Position numbers and translations under genes: made by a program
The notes under the pieces: model-generated
Databases searched by the model: none
What the model was told of the DNA's origin: nothing
What the model saw: only the letters and a program-made list of their open reading frames with translations
Source of the DNA: Deltaproteobacteria bacterium
GTDB taxonomy: Bacteria; Myxococcota_A; Polyangia; Polyangiales; Houyiibacteriaceae
Direction of reading: 5' to 3'
Length of the DNA stretch: 64,000 nt
Assembly: GCA_017644045.1 (NCBI GenBank)
Contig: JAEPMI010000010.1
Coordinates: 398,251 to 462,250 of the forward strand
Shown: one piece after another, positions 7,584 through 16,875 of the stretch
Numbering within the stretch: position 1 is the first letter of the stretch
Layout of the letters: every line of letters starts with the position of its first letter

Positions 7584-10033
7584 ACGCGCCGCGAGCTCCC
7601 GCCCTGATCGTCCTGGGTCGCGCACCGGTAGCCGCTCCGGCAGATGTAGCCGGACGAGCAGTCACGCGCGCACACCGGCTGCTCGAAATCGACCGACACG
7701 CAGAAGGTCCCCGACTCGCAGTTCGAGTTCGAGGTGCAGCCCGCGCGAGCGCAGGTCCCGCTCGGCCAGTCGACGCACCCCCGTTGCCCACCGCAGTCGG
7801 TGAAGTCCGTGCAGGAGTCGCCGTTCGCGCCGCTGCCGGTGCGACCGCAATAGCGCCCCTCGGGGAGCCACTTGCAGGCCTCGCCGCTTCGGCAGTCCGC
7901 GTTGACACTGCAGCTGGCGCCGCACTCGCTCGCGATGCCCGGGCCCGGGTTCGGGCACGGACCGTCGGGGCAGGTACCGCCGAAGGTACAGGCACGGTCG
8001 ACGCAGCTCCCGCCGTCGCAGACCTCGTCGATCGGGCAGGCGTCGTCGTTCGTGCAGCCGCTCTCGGCCGTGAGGGTCAGATCGCCGATGTAGTCGCTGC
8101 TGTCCTGGAGGAAGCCGAGCACGCCGATGGCGTAGGTGCCGCTCGCGGTGAGCAGGGCATCGATCTCCTCGGTGTCGGTCACGCCACGCGAGCTCGCGAT
8201 CACCGTCCCGCTCGGTCCGCGGAGCTCGAGGTCGAGGTCCTGCGTGCTGTCGTCGATGAGCAGGAGGATCTCGGCGCGGTTCGCCCCGCTCACGTTGAAC
8301 GTGTACCAGTCGTCGTCGCTCGGGCAGATGGTCCCCTCGAAGGCGCCGCTCCCACCGACCACGCTCAACGAACGGCCAGTGGCCGCGGTGTCGTTGTCCT
8401 CGTTGGGGTCGTCCATGCAGCACATCGCTGGATCGTTGGCGGTGGTGGCGCCGAGCTCGTAGCTGTTCTCGTCGCCGAGGTAGCCGATGACCTTCGCGTA
8501 GGCGGTCGCCGCCGCCGCGAAGCAGTGCTCCGCCACCTCCGTGTTCGCCGTCGACGCGCTCGAGTCGAGAATGGTCCCATCGGCGTCGAGGAGCTGCAGG
8601 TCGAGGTCTCCGTCCGCGTGGACGAACCCGTCCAGCGTCACCGTCACGCGCTGTCCGGCGCCGACCGCGATCGCGAAGAGGTCCGGGTCGTTCGCACAGA
8701 TCTGCCCATTCGTGATCGGGCTCGAGTAGGTCGTCGCGGCCGCGATGGTGTCGTCGTCCTCGCGCGAGTCGTCCACACAGGCGCCACCGCCGCAGACGTC
8801 TTCGATCGGGCCACAGCCCGCGAGCACGGAGCCCTCGACCGTGACGGTCGGCCCGCACTCCCCCATCGAGCAGACCCCGTCGCCGGAGCACCCCGGAACG
8901 CAGCGGCCGCCGCTGCCGGCGCTGGCGCAGAGACCGTCCGCGCAGTCGGCGGTGGCGCTGCAGGACTCGCACGTCGCGAGCGCGCCCCCGCCGCCACCAC
9001 CGGTGGCCACGAAGGAGAGGAGCGCCGAGTCCGTGCGGTGATCACAGCTCGCGCCGGCCGGGTCGTCGTTGTCGGTGGCGGTGACCAGTACGTAGAGCGT
9101 GGCCTCCTCACCGTCCGCGAGGTCGAGCGAGGGGATGCGCGCGGTCCAGTCGGACCCGGAGGGGGCCATCACCAGCTGGTCGAAGATGGTCACGTCCGGG
9201 TCCGAGGGATCGTCCGGCGCGGTCGTGGTGAAGAGGAGCAGCGGCGGATCGCGCAGCCCCATGTCGTCGCTGACCGACGCGGTCACGGCGTAGCCACCCA
9301 TGCTCGTCACCCGGCCACCCATGGTCGGCGCCACGATGGCGACCGCGGGGGGCTCACCGGGACAGCCCGGCTTGACCTCTCCCCGGAGCACGGCGATGTA
9401 GTCGAGCTCGGTCGGGTCGTGGTCGCCGTCGTCGGCGGCGATGGGAATGGTCCAGCGCTCGCTGGCGGCGATCTGATCCGCGGACGGCTCCCACTCGAAG
9501 CGCGCGCGCTTGTCGTCGACGTCGACGATGAAGGCGCCCTCCGGAAGATCGCCGTTCTCACGGATGAGGACCGTCGCCGAGTCGTCGTCGCGGACCTCGA
9601 TGTCGAAGGCCACCAGGGGGTCCTCCGTCAGGTCGAAGGTCCCGCCAGCGCCGGGTCGCAGGAACACCGGCGCGGAATCGGCGGCCGGCTCGACGGTGAC
9701 GCTCAAGAGGGTCTCGTCGAGCACGTCGCCACCGTCGACGAGCTGGATGGGGATCGAGTGGCTCCCGACGTGGCTCGCGAGCGGCGTCCAGCGGAGCTCT
9801 CCACCGGCGGACGCCGTGCCCGAGACCATGATCCGGGCGCCCGCCAGGTCGAAGGGCCCCGTGGTGAAGAAGGCCCCACCGCCGCCGCTGGCGCCGAGTG
9901 GGACGCGGAGCGTCTCGTTCACCCGTACCGTCACGGGTGCGAGCGGGTCGATCGACGCCCCCCCTCCCCCGGGTTTGCAGCCGATGAGCGTCACGAGCGC
10001 ACCGAGCGCGACCAGAAGCGATCTCGAAGTCAC
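7568..10033 (-). CDS. large Cys-rich lipoprotein with two PPC-like domains
   Basis: An 821-residue surface or periplasmic lipoprotein. It starts at a GTG with AGGAT seven bases upstream; the signal peptide ends LVTLIGCKPGGGG. Residues about 25-340 are Ig/cadherin-like beta domains (VSDDMGLRDPPLLL, TATDNDDP). A Cys-rich segment follows (CESCSATADCADGLC). Then come two similar blocks beginning DDSREDDDTIAAA and DDPNEDNDTAATG, each ending in a DLDLQL- or DLDLEL-type strand: this is the PPC fold. The last ~170 residues are Dickkopf-like cysteine pairs (CTNDDACPIDEVCDGGSC). Such architectures are common in myxobacterial secreted proteins; ligand unknown. First gene of the lipoprotein run toward 5212. 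Confidence 0.65.
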   Translation of the reverse strand: MTSRSLLVALGALVTLIGCKPGGGGASIDPLAPVTVRVNETLRVPLGASGGGGAFFTTGPFDLAGARIMVSGTASAGGELRWTPLASHVGSHSIPIQLVDGGDVLDETLLSVTVEPAADSAPVFLRPGAGGTFDLTEDPLVAFDIEVRDDDSATVLIRENGDLPEGAFIVDVDDKRARFEWEPSADQIAASERWTIPIAADDGDHDPTELDYIAVLRGEVKPGCPGEPPAVAIVAPTMGGRVTSMGGYAVTASVSDDMGLRDPPLLLFTTTAPDDPSDPDVTIFDQLVMAPSGSDWTARIPSLDLADGEEATLYVLVTATDNDDPAGASCDHRTDSALLSFVATGGGGGGALATCESCSATADCADGLCASAGSGGRCVPGCSGDGVCSMGECGPTVTVEGSVLAGCGPIEDVCGGGACVDDSREDDDTIAAATTYSSPITNGQICANDPDLFAIAVGAGQRVTVTLDGFVHADGDLDLQLLDADGTILDSSASTANTEVAEHCFAAAATAYAKVIGYLGDENSYELGATTANDPAMCCMDDPNEDNDTAATGRSLSVVGGSGAFEGTICPSDDDWYTFNVSGANRAEILLLIDDSTQDLDLELRGPSGTVIASSRGVTDTEEIDALLTASGTYAIGVLGFLQDSSDYIGDLTLTAESGCTNDDACPIDEVCDGGSCVDRACTFGGTCPDGPCPNPGPGIASECGASCSVNADCRSGEACKWLPEGRYCGRTGSGANGDSCTDFTDCGGQRGCVDWPSGTCARAGCTSNSNCESGTFCVSVDFEQPVCARDCSSGYICRSGYRCATQDDQGGSSRRVCVPF

Positions 10034-10052
10034 GGCGAGATCCTAGCACCGA

Positions 10053-10433
10053 AGCGAACGCTTCTCAGCGGAGGACGCAGCGCGAAGCGCGAGGACGCAG
10101 CGCGAAGCGCGAGGGCGCGAAGCGCGAGGACGCAGCGCGAAGCGCGAGGACGCAGCGCGAAGCGCGAGGACGCACCGAGCGGCTCCGCCGCGAGACCTTC
10201 AGGTTTTTCGGGGAGACGAGGAGGGATTCACTCCCGACGAGTCGGGGGATTTTCTCAAAATCCCCCAGAAACAAAGCGAATGCATCTCAGCGGAGGACGC
10301 AGCGCGAAGCGCGAGGACGCACCGAGCGGCTCCGCCGCGAGACCTTCAGGTTTTTCGGGGAGACGAGGAGGGATCGACGAGTCGGGGGATTTTCTCAAAA
10401 TCCCCAGAAACAGAGCGAGCGTCGCTCAGCGGA
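10053..10433. repeat. duplicated intergenic repeat element with a 20-base minisatellite
   Basis: This fills the gap between the lipoprotein start (10033) and the sppA end; no gene is seen. Unit A (10053-10274) and unit B (10275-10413) share the same order: AGCGAA..CTCAGCGGA, copies of a 20-mer GAGGACGCAGCGCGAAGCGC, a GC-rich stretch with CAGGTTTTTCGGGGAGACGA, then a hairpin GGGGGATTTT-CTC-AAAATCCCCC. Unit A holds four full and one 15-base 20-mer copies (10071-10165); unit B holds one (10293-10312). A third partial unit (10414-10433) runs into the sppA stop. The two hairpins (10244-10266, 10385-10405) could terminate transcription. Confidence 0.85.
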
Positions 10434-12897
10434 CGTCGATGACGGCGGGCATCAGGGCCATGGGGACCGTTCCGTCGCCGCCCATGGAGACCGCCATCTC
10501 GGCACCCTGGACCAGCGCTGGGGCGACCGACGCGGCAGCCTCCGCGTCCGCCGGAGCCGAGGCCTCGGGGGTCATCGACCCGAGCAGATACTCGAGCAGG
10601 GTGCTCGGGCGACCGGGCGCCATGACGACGTCGGAGTCGGCGGGGAGCCGACCGAGGCGCCGAGCCCGGGCGATCGCGGCCGCGAAGCCACCGAGCTCGT
10701 CCACCAGCCCGAGCTGCTGGGCCGCGTCGCCGCTCCAGATCCGCCCCTGACCGAGCTGGTGGATGCGCTCCATGGGCATCTCCCGACCCTCGGCGATCCG
10801 GCGGAGGAAGAGCCGGTACCAGAGGCGGATCTTGTCGGCGAGCACCGCCCGTTCGTCGGCCGTGAACGGCCGCCAGAGCGACTCCGCGCCCGCGCGCCGT
10901 CCGCGCCCGAGAGGCTCGACGTGCACGCCGAGGCGGTCGGCGAGGGGCGAGAAGTCGCCCTTGCCGAAGAAGATCCCGATGGACCCGGTCACGGTCGTCG
11001 GCACCGCGAAGATCTCGTCGCAGGCACTGGCCACGTAGTAGCCGCCGCTCGCCGCGACCGCGCCCATCGAGGCGATGACCGGCTTCTGCGCGGCGGCGCG
11101 GCGCAGCGCTCGCCAGATCTGGTCGGAGGCGAGCGCGCTCCCGCCGGGGCTGTCGATCCGGACCACGATGGCGCGGATCGACGGGTCGGCGCTCATTGCC
11201 TCGACGGTACGAACGAGCGTCCGGCTGCCCGTCCGATGGATGTTCACGATCGGCAGGTCGACGTTGTCGCCGTCGACGATCGATCCATCGATCACCACCA
11301 CCCCCACACGGGGCGGAACACCCATGCTGCGCTCCACCCGAGCCCGTGGCTTTCGGAGGGTGGCGGTCCCGAAGATCTCGGTGAGCCGCGGGGTCATCGC
11401 TCGCTCGTCGGCGGTGCCGTGGAGCAGCTCGGCCTCCGTGGCTTCACCGGCCGCGTAGGGACCGTCGTCGATCCACTGCTGGACCCGCTCGATCGAGACC
11501 TCGCGGTCGCGCGCGAGATCCTGGACGAAGCGCGCGTTCACGTCGTCGAGGAATGCGTCGCGCTGCCGACGCGCGGGCTCGCTCATCGTGCCGCGGGTGT
11601 AGGCTTCGACCGCGCTCTTGAAGCGGCCGATGCGGACGAAATCGGTCTGGACGCCGAGGTTGGCGAGCGCCTCGCCATAGAGCATCACGTGGATGTTCGG
11701 GCCGAGCAGACGCACGCCGCCGGCCGGATCGACGAGGGTCTCCCGCGCCGGACCGCAGGCGTAGAGCTCGCTGCCGCCACCGGCGTCGAGGTGGCAGACC
11801 ACCGGCTTGTCGGCCGCCTGCAGCGCCGCGATCGCCTCGCGGACCTCCTGTGCGTAGGCCATCGACATGTCGGTCTCGCGGAGGCGGAGCAGCACGCCGA
11901 CCACTCGGGGGTCGACGCGGTCCTGCTCGAGCCGATGGACCAACGCGAGAACGCGACGTGGGCTCAGGCTCCCGCGGATCTCGAGGTCGTCGACGTGCTC
12001 GGCGACGTGGACGCCCTCGGCCCGCTCGGCCCCGCGGACGCGAAGGCCCGCCATGGCGAAGTCCGGCTCGATGCCACCGCCCACGTCGAGGCGAGCTCCG
12101 TGACCGAAGTCGAACGAGAGCGCACCGAGCACGCGGTAGTCGACGCCGCCGTCCTGGAGGTCGGAGACCTCGGCCACCGCGCTGAGGCGGCCCAGTCGGT
12201 TCACCCGCAGCGAGACGTTGCCGCGAATGCCGAGGGCGCCGGTGGTGTCCACCGCCGCGGCGAGCTCGAGGATCAGTTGGTCGTCCGTGAACGGCCGGAG
12301 CTGACCCGCGAGCACGGCGCGAAAGGGCACCTCCTGGTCGCTGCGCACCAGACCGGCCGGACCGAGCAGGTCCTCGAGAATGAGCGCCGCCCCGAGGATG
12401 GAGCTCGGGCGCCAGGTCGCCGCGAGGTCGAGGCCGACGCGCTGCGAGAGGTCGGGCCGTCCGGGCGCCCCCAACCCGCTGTCGTTGGCGACCCAGCGGA
12501 GAGCCCCGCCGAACGCGAGCTTGGAGCTCTTGGCCCAGGCGAGCGCGAGGGAGGCGCGCCCTCCCCGAGGTCCATCGCCGTGCCGCCACTCGACACCGCC
12601 GCCGAGGGCGAGCCGGAAGGGCAGCTTCGTCGCCCCGTAGACCGCATCGCCACGGGACCTGCGATCCGGGTCGAGCGCCTCCTGATGGAGGATGGCGATC
12701 TCCCAGGACTCGAGAAACGCCAGCGCCGACGGGTTCAGCGATGTCGCCCAGGCCCCATCGGTTGCGACCAGATCCGACGCGGGCGCGTCGACGTGATCGC
12801 CGTAGGCCCACTGCGCCTCGACGATGGAGGTGCCGAAGCACGTGAGCAGTCCGAGCGCGAGGGCTCCGGCACGACCGATGGCGAAGGCGCGGGTCAC
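10426..12897 (-). CDS. sppA: SppA-type signal peptide peptidase fused to an N-terminal barrel-like domain
   Basis: An 823-residue protein. From the GTG at 12897 there is a signal peptide ending in IVEAQ (a TTG at 12918 is the other possible start). Residues about 25-295 look like an outer-membrane beta-barrel of the PorV/UPF0164 kind: LNPSALAFLESWE near the start, then alternating strands such as RLALGGGVEW and YRVLGALSFDFG. The remainder is a double-length (67K-type) SppA: the general-base Lys in GRFKSAVEAYTRGTMS, the nucleophile region AVAASGGYYVASAC and TGSIGIFFG. Both catalytic halves look intact. SppA normally degrades cleaved signal peptides at the inner membrane; a barrel fusion would place it elsewhere, an inference. 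The 3' end lies in a repeat element. Confidence 0.8.
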   Translation of the reverse strand: MTRAFAIGRAGALALGLLTCFGTSIVEAQWAYGDHVDAPASDLVATDGAWATSLNPSALAFLESWEIAILHQEALDPDRRSRGDAVYGATKLPFRLALGGGVEWRHGDGPRGGRASLALAWAKSSKLAFGGALRWVANDSGLGAPGRPDLSQRVGLDLAATWRPSSILGAALILEDLLGPAGLVRSDQEVPFRAVLAGQLRPFTDDQLILELAAAVDTTGALGIRGNVSLRVNRLGRLSAVAEVSDLQDGGVDYRVLGALSFDFGHGARLDVGGGIEPDFAMAGLRVRGAERAEGVHVAEHVDDLEIRGSLSPRRVLALVHRLEQDRVDPRVVGVLLRLRETDMSMAYAQEVREAIAALQAADKPVVCHLDAGGGSELYACGPARETLVDPAGGVRLLGPNIHVMLYGEALANLGVQTDFVRIGRFKSAVEAYTRGTMSEPARRQRDAFLDDVNARFVQDLARDREVSIERVQQWIDDGPYAAGEATEAELLHGTADERAMTPRLTEIFGTATLRKPRARVERSMGVPPRVGVVVIDGSIVDGDNVDLPIVNIHRTGSRTLVRTVEAMSADPSIRAIVVRIDSPGGSALASDQIWRALRRAAAQKPVIASMGAVAASGGYYVASACDEIFAVPTTVTGSIGIFFGKGDFSPLADRLGVHVEPLGRGRRAGAESLWRPFTADERAVLADKIRLWYRLFLRRIAEGREMPMERIHQLGQGRIWSGDAAQQLGLVDELGGFAAAIARARRLGRLPADSDVVMAPGRPSTLLEYLLGSMTPEASAPADAEAAASVAPALVQGAEMAVSMGGDGTVPMALMPAVIDVR

Positions 12898-12988
12898 GAG
12901 CGCGCCATGGTACGCCAAGTCGCCAGAACTGCACTCGAATCCCCCATCGGACTATCCAGCGTCAGTGAGGGTCGGTTATGGTGCGAAC

Positions 12989-13774
12989 GTGATCCTCCGG
13001 CTCACGCTTTTGCTGACTTGCGTCGCTTCGGTCCTGGCTCCCCCCGCGGAGGCCCAGGACGACACCCACGAGCCACCGGCGGAGGCCATCCAGTTCTTCG
13101 AGAGCGGGCGTGCCCACTACGAGGCCGGTCGCTACCAGGAGGCATCGGTCGACCTCGAGCGCGCCCTGCAGCTCGATCCGAGCTCGACCACCCTGATCTT
13201 CAACCTCGCCCGCATCTACGAGCTCCTGGGCGAGCTCGACAAGGCGGTCGCCTTCGCCGAGAAGTACCTGGAGCTGCTCCCCGAAGACATGCTCGAGGAG
13301 CGTGAGCGGGCCGAGTCCACCCTTCGCCGGGTTCGCGGCGCCCAGGAGTGGCTCGCGCTGCGTCAGTCCGAGGAGCCCCCCGAGCTCCGCCAGCTGACCC
13401 CGACCGTCATCGTGCGGGAGCGAGGCGTGGCGGACACGCCGTTCTGGGCCACGCTCGCGGCGGGCGCCGGGCTCCTGGCGGTCGGTGGTGCCCTCGGTGG
13501 CGTCGCGTTCGCCAAGCAGCGGCAGGCGGCCGACATCGTGCTCCGTGATGACGCGGATCGGAACGAGCAGGCGGATGTGATGGACCGCGCCGACCGCCTG
13601 GCGCTCAGCGCCGACATCCTGATGGCCGCGGGCATCGCGACCGAGATCGGTGCGCTCCTCCTCTATCTGCTCCGGGTGCGTACCTTCGAGCGCGAGGTCG
13701 AGAGCGAGGGCGCCTCGGCTCGGCTGCAGATCGGACCCAACGCCGCGAGCCTCGTCGTGGAGGGGACCTTCTGA
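12989..13774 (+). CDS. TPR protein with two C-terminal membrane segments
   Basis: A 261-residue protein from a GTG at 12989. The signal peptide is ILRLTLLLTCVASVLAPPAEAQ. Residues about 30-110 contain at least two tetratricopeptide units (FFESGRAHYEAGRYQEA and LIFNLARIYELLGELDKA). After a charged helix, two hydrophobic segments (FWATLAAGAGLLAVGGALGG and DILMAAGIATEIGALLLYLL) sit near the C-terminus. The layout, a periplasmic interaction domain followed by a hydrophobic pair, recurs in two PEGA proteins at 41-44 kb. Its stop and the next start overlap as TGATG, so it is coupled to the downstream Cys-rich lipoprotein. Confidence 0.7.
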   Translation: MILRLTLLLTCVASVLAPPAEAQDDTHEPPAEAIQFFESGRAHYEAGRYQEASVDLERALQLDPSSTTLIFNLARIYELLGELDKAVAFAEKYLELLPEDMLEERERAESTLRRVRGAQEWLALRQSEEPPELRQLTPTVIVRERGVADTPFWATLAAGAGLLAVGGALGGVAFAKQRQAADIVLRDDADRNEQADVMDRADRLALSADILMAAGIATEIGALLLYLLRVRTFEREVESEGASARLQIGPNAASLVVEGTF

Positions 13775-15240
13775 TGCGCTCCATCGCCACGCGCCTCGTG
13801 CTCTTCGCCATGCTGCTCGGGGTCGCCTGCTCGGTGATCGTCGAACCCCCGGGCCGCTTGCGCTGCGATCCACCGGGCGCGAGAGCCGGGTGTGGCGACA
13901 ACGCGATCTGCGGAGCCGAGGGCGACGACTTCGGCTACTGCGTCGAGCTCACCTGCGAGATGGGCCAGGAGATCTGCGACGGCCTCGACAACGACTGCGA
14001 CACCCGCGTGGACGAAGAGCTCGCCGACCGCACGGAGCGCTGCGACGCCCGAGACGACGACTGCGACGGCTTCATCGACGAGGGCCTCGACAGGGACGGT
14101 GACGGCTTCACCACCTGCGGAACCACCGACTGCGTGGACCCGGACGGGATGTGCCGTCTCGACGAGAACAACATCGACTGCAACGACACGCTCGCCGAGG
14201 TGAACCCCGCCGCGCCGGAGCTCTGCGACTCGATCGACCGCGACTGCGACGGCTTCGCCGTCCCGCCCGGCGAGCCGCCCGACGGCGCGGTGGCCGCGCC
14301 GCGCGACTCGCTCTGCATGGACGTGGTCGGCGCGCCCTTCTGCGAGAGCGGCCTCGGCTGCATCCCGAATGACTGCCGCGCGCCCCGCGGCGAGCCCTGC
14401 CTGCCCCCGACGATCTGTGGGCCGGACGGCACCTGCGTGACCGTGGACTGCACGCCCGAGACCTGCGACGCCCGCCCCGGCGACGTCTTCTGCTCCTCGG
14501 TGACCGGCGACTGCGAGCCGCGGAAGGGCAACGGCGAGAGCTGCATCCAGAACGACGAGTGCTCCAGCCAGGTCTGCGCCCTCCCCGAGGTCCTCGGCAT
14601 CGCCCGCTCGGAGCCGAGGATCTGCGTCGACGCCTGCTGCTCCGACAACGACTGCGCCCTCGGCGAGTTCTGTTGGGACGCCGGGACGGGCACCCGGTCC
14701 TGTGTGCCGACCACTTTCGAGCCGGCGCTGCACGGCCGGGCCAGCCTCGGGAGCACCAACGCCGGCCAGAGCTGCAGCGCCGACGGGGAGTGTCGCTCGG
14801 GCCTGTGCCAGTCCAACGTCTGCATCGGGGCGTGCCGCCGACCCAGCGACTGCCCGAGTGGCTCTGCGTGCGCGCCCATCAACCGAGAAGACGGCTCGAT
14901 CGTCACCGCGTGCGTTCCCGGGGCACGCGAATCGGGTCAGTTCTGCGAGTCGGACGGCCAGTGCGCCTGGGGCGACTGCCAGTGTGTCTTCGGCGTCTGC
15001 GGGACCTGCAGCGAAGACGAGGCCTGCGCCATCGACAGCGACTGTGGGGGCGGTGGCTGCTCCTACTACCTCGCCGGCAGCACGAACGACGCGTTCGCGG
15101 CGTGCAACTTCGATGGGTCCCCGACCGGTGCCTGCTGCACGAGCGAACAGTGCGGGGCCGACATGGTCTGCCGTCCCAGTATGGTGAGCCAAGCGGACGG
15201 ACGCTTCTGGCCCATGTACTGCGACGCCCGCCGCCTCTGA
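13774..15240 (+). CDS. Cys-rich lipoprotein with MopE-type metal-binding motifs
   Basis: A 488-residue predicted lipoprotein (signal LFAMLLGVACS). Residues about 60-150 carry three copies of the putative metal-binding motif seen in MopE-like proteins: CDGLDNDCDTRVDE, CDARDDDCDGFIDE and CDSIDRDCDGF, the second followed by a DRDGDGF Ca-loop-like stretch. The remaining ~330 residues hold about forty cysteines in short pairs of the form C..D.C..G..C, common in myxobacterial secreted proteins. It starts inside the stop codon of the TPR gene. Metal binding is suggested by the family name only; whether it is surface-exposed is unknown. Confidence 0.72.
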   Translation: MRSIATRLVLFAMLLGVACSVIVEPPGRLRCDPPGARAGCGDNAICGAEGDDFGYCVELTCEMGQEICDGLDNDCDTRVDEELADRTERCDARDDDCDGFIDEGLDRDGDGFTTCGTTDCVDPDGMCRLDENNIDCNDTLAEVNPAAPELCDSIDRDCDGFAVPPGEPPDGAVAAPRDSLCMDVVGAPFCESGLGCIPNDCRAPRGEPCLPPTICGPDGTCVTVDCTPETCDARPGDVFCSSVTGDCEPRKGNGESCIQNDECSSQVCALPEVLGIARSEPRICVDACCSDNDCALGEFCWDAGTGTRSCVPTTFEPALHGRASLGSTNAGQSCSADGECRSGLCQSNVCIGACRRPSDCPSGSACAPINREDGSIVTACVPGARESGQFCESDGQCAWGDCQCVFGVCGTCSEDEACAIDSDCGGGGCSYYLAGSTNDAFAACNFDGSPTGACCTSEQCGADMVCRPSMVSQADGRFWPMYCDARRL

Positions 15241-15336
15241 AAGGCGGATTCGCCAGCTGAGCGCTGCGGTCACTGGGCGGGGGTGATATCCTCCGCCGAG
15301 AATGCCGCCGAGCGCAGGCACCAGGGTCGTCGAGCG

Positions 15337-16767
15337 ATGAGCATCGGCGCCAAGAACCTCGATGCGAACATCGGGCGGGTCGTCGCGGACCGCTTCGAGG
15401 TGAAGTCCCTCATCGGCTCGGGGGGGATGGGTAGCGTCTACCGCGCCCGTCAGGTCGGCCTGGACCGGCCGGTCGCGCTCAAGCTCCTCAAGGAGGAGGC
15501 GAGCTGGGACCCGGACACCGTCACTCGCTTCCACCGCGAAGCGAAGGCGATGAGCCTGCTCCAGCACGGGAACACCGTGCGGGTCTTCGACTTCGGTCAA
15601 ACCGCCGACGGCACGCTCTTCCTGGCGATGGAGCTGCTGGAGGGCGAGACCCTCACCAAGCGACTCAACCGCGAGGGCTGCCTCGACCCGATCCTGGCGA
15701 TCCGGGTCGTCCAGCAGGTGCTGCGCTCGCTACACGAGGCACACAGCAAGGGCATCGTCCATCGCGATCTGAAGCCCGACAACATCATGCTGGCCGGGGT
15801 CGACGGTCACGCCGAGCCCGTGGTGAAGGTGCTCGACTTCGGCATCGCCAAGGTCTTCGAGGGCGAGAACCAGTTCGACCAGCTCGAGACCCAGGCCGGC
15901 ACCGTCTTCGGCACGCCGCGCTACATGTCCCCGGAGCAGGCGCAGGGGAAGTCGCTCGACCCGCGCAGCGACCTCTACAGCGTGGGCGTGCTCCTCTACC
16001 AGCTGCTCACCGGCGTGCCGCCCTTCCAGGACGAAGAGGCCGTCGTCGTGATGGCCAAGCACATCCGCGACAAGCCCGAGCCGCCGATCAAGGTCGCGCC
16101 GACGCGGCCCATCTCCGCGTCGCTCAACAGGGCCGTGCTCAAGGCGCTCGAGAAGGACCCGGCCAAGCGCTATCAGGACGCCAAGGCCTTCACGAAGGGG
16201 CTCGAGGCGTGCGTGAAGGACATCGAGGCCTTCAAGAGCGCGCACACCGGCGTCTTCGGTCGGTCGCGGGGCGGTCCACCGAAGCTCGCCATCGCGGCCG
16301 CGGCCGTCGTGCTCTTGCTCTCGGTCGGAGTCGCCGCCTGGGTGCTCACGGACGAGAGCCCACCCGGCGAGCCGGCCGAGACCGCCGGTCCGCCGCTCGC
16401 GCCCACGACTCCCCAGCAAGAGCTCCCGCCGCCAGAGCCGATCGCCTCGCTCCTCGAGACCGACCCGCCCGGCGCCGAGGTGGTGGTCGACGGCGACGTC
16501 GAGGGGCGGACGCCCTTCGCGCTCGACCTCGTGCCCGGAGAGGACCTCGAGGTCACGCTCGAGCTCGAAGGCTACGAGACCGTGGAGACGGTCCTCGCTG
16601 CCGGCCAGGAGCGCACCATCATCCTGACCGAGCTCCCGCCGGACCCGGCCGAGACCACCCGCCGACGTCGCACGCGTCGCGCGACGATGGCCGCCGAGAT
16701 GGCGGAGATGGAAGCGGAGCCCGAGTCGACCATGCGCACCGATCCCTACGAGCGCCTCGACTACTGA
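15337..16767 (+). CDS. Hanks-type Ser/Thr protein kinase with one PEGA domain
   Basis: A 476-residue transmembrane kinase. The catalytic domain has all key residues: Gly loop GSGGMGSVYRA (about 27-37), ATP-binding Lys in VALKLL (49), HRDLKPDN (142-149), DFG (167-169) and GTPRYMSPEQ. One membrane helix lies at about 317-337. Outside it, residues about 370-420 form a PEGA domain (LETDPPGAEVVVDGDVEGRTP ending in the usual GYETVE), followed by an Arg-rich and Met/Glu-rich tail. The ATG at 15337 was preferred to a GTG at 15283, which would add 18 unlikely residues. PEGA domains are proposed to bind envelope ligands; the signal here is unknown. Confidence 0.9.
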   Translation: MSIGAKNLDANIGRVVADRFEVKSLIGSGGMGSVYRARQVGLDRPVALKLLKEEASWDPDTVTRFHREAKAMSLLQHGNTVRVFDFGQTADGTLFLAMELLEGETLTKRLNREGCLDPILAIRVVQQVLRSLHEAHSKGIVHRDLKPDNIMLAGVDGHAEPVVKVLDFGIAKVFEGENQFDQLETQAGTVFGTPRYMSPEQAQGKSLDPRSDLYSVGVLLYQLLTGVPPFQDEEAVVVMAKHIRDKPEPPIKVAPTRPISASLNRAVLKALEKDPAKRYQDAKAFTKGLEACVKDIEAFKSAHTGVFGRSRGGPPKLAIAAAAVVLLLSVGVAAWVLTDESPPGEPAETAGPPLAPTTPQQELPPPEPIASLLETDPPGAEVVVDGDVEGRTPFALDLVPGEDLEVTLELEGYETVETVLAAGQERTIILTELPPDPAETTRRRRTRRATMAAEMAEMEAEPESTMRTDPYERLDY

Positions 16768-16875
16768 AAGAGTCGCTGTCGTGCTCGGGACGAGCTCGGC
16801 GTGATGGAACGGCGGGCCGGGCGCCACGACTCCAGGTGAGGTCGAAGCCGGCCGTGCCGGAGAAGGGTGACGTCG

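Noticed and set aside
10071..10165. CRISPR-like repeats
   Set aside because: The 20-mers are directly adjacent with no spacers.
7517..10750. Long plus-strand open frame across the lipoprotein genes and the repeat
   Set aside because: It reads antisense to two clear lipoproteins and through the repeat element; composition is typical of a GC shadow frame.
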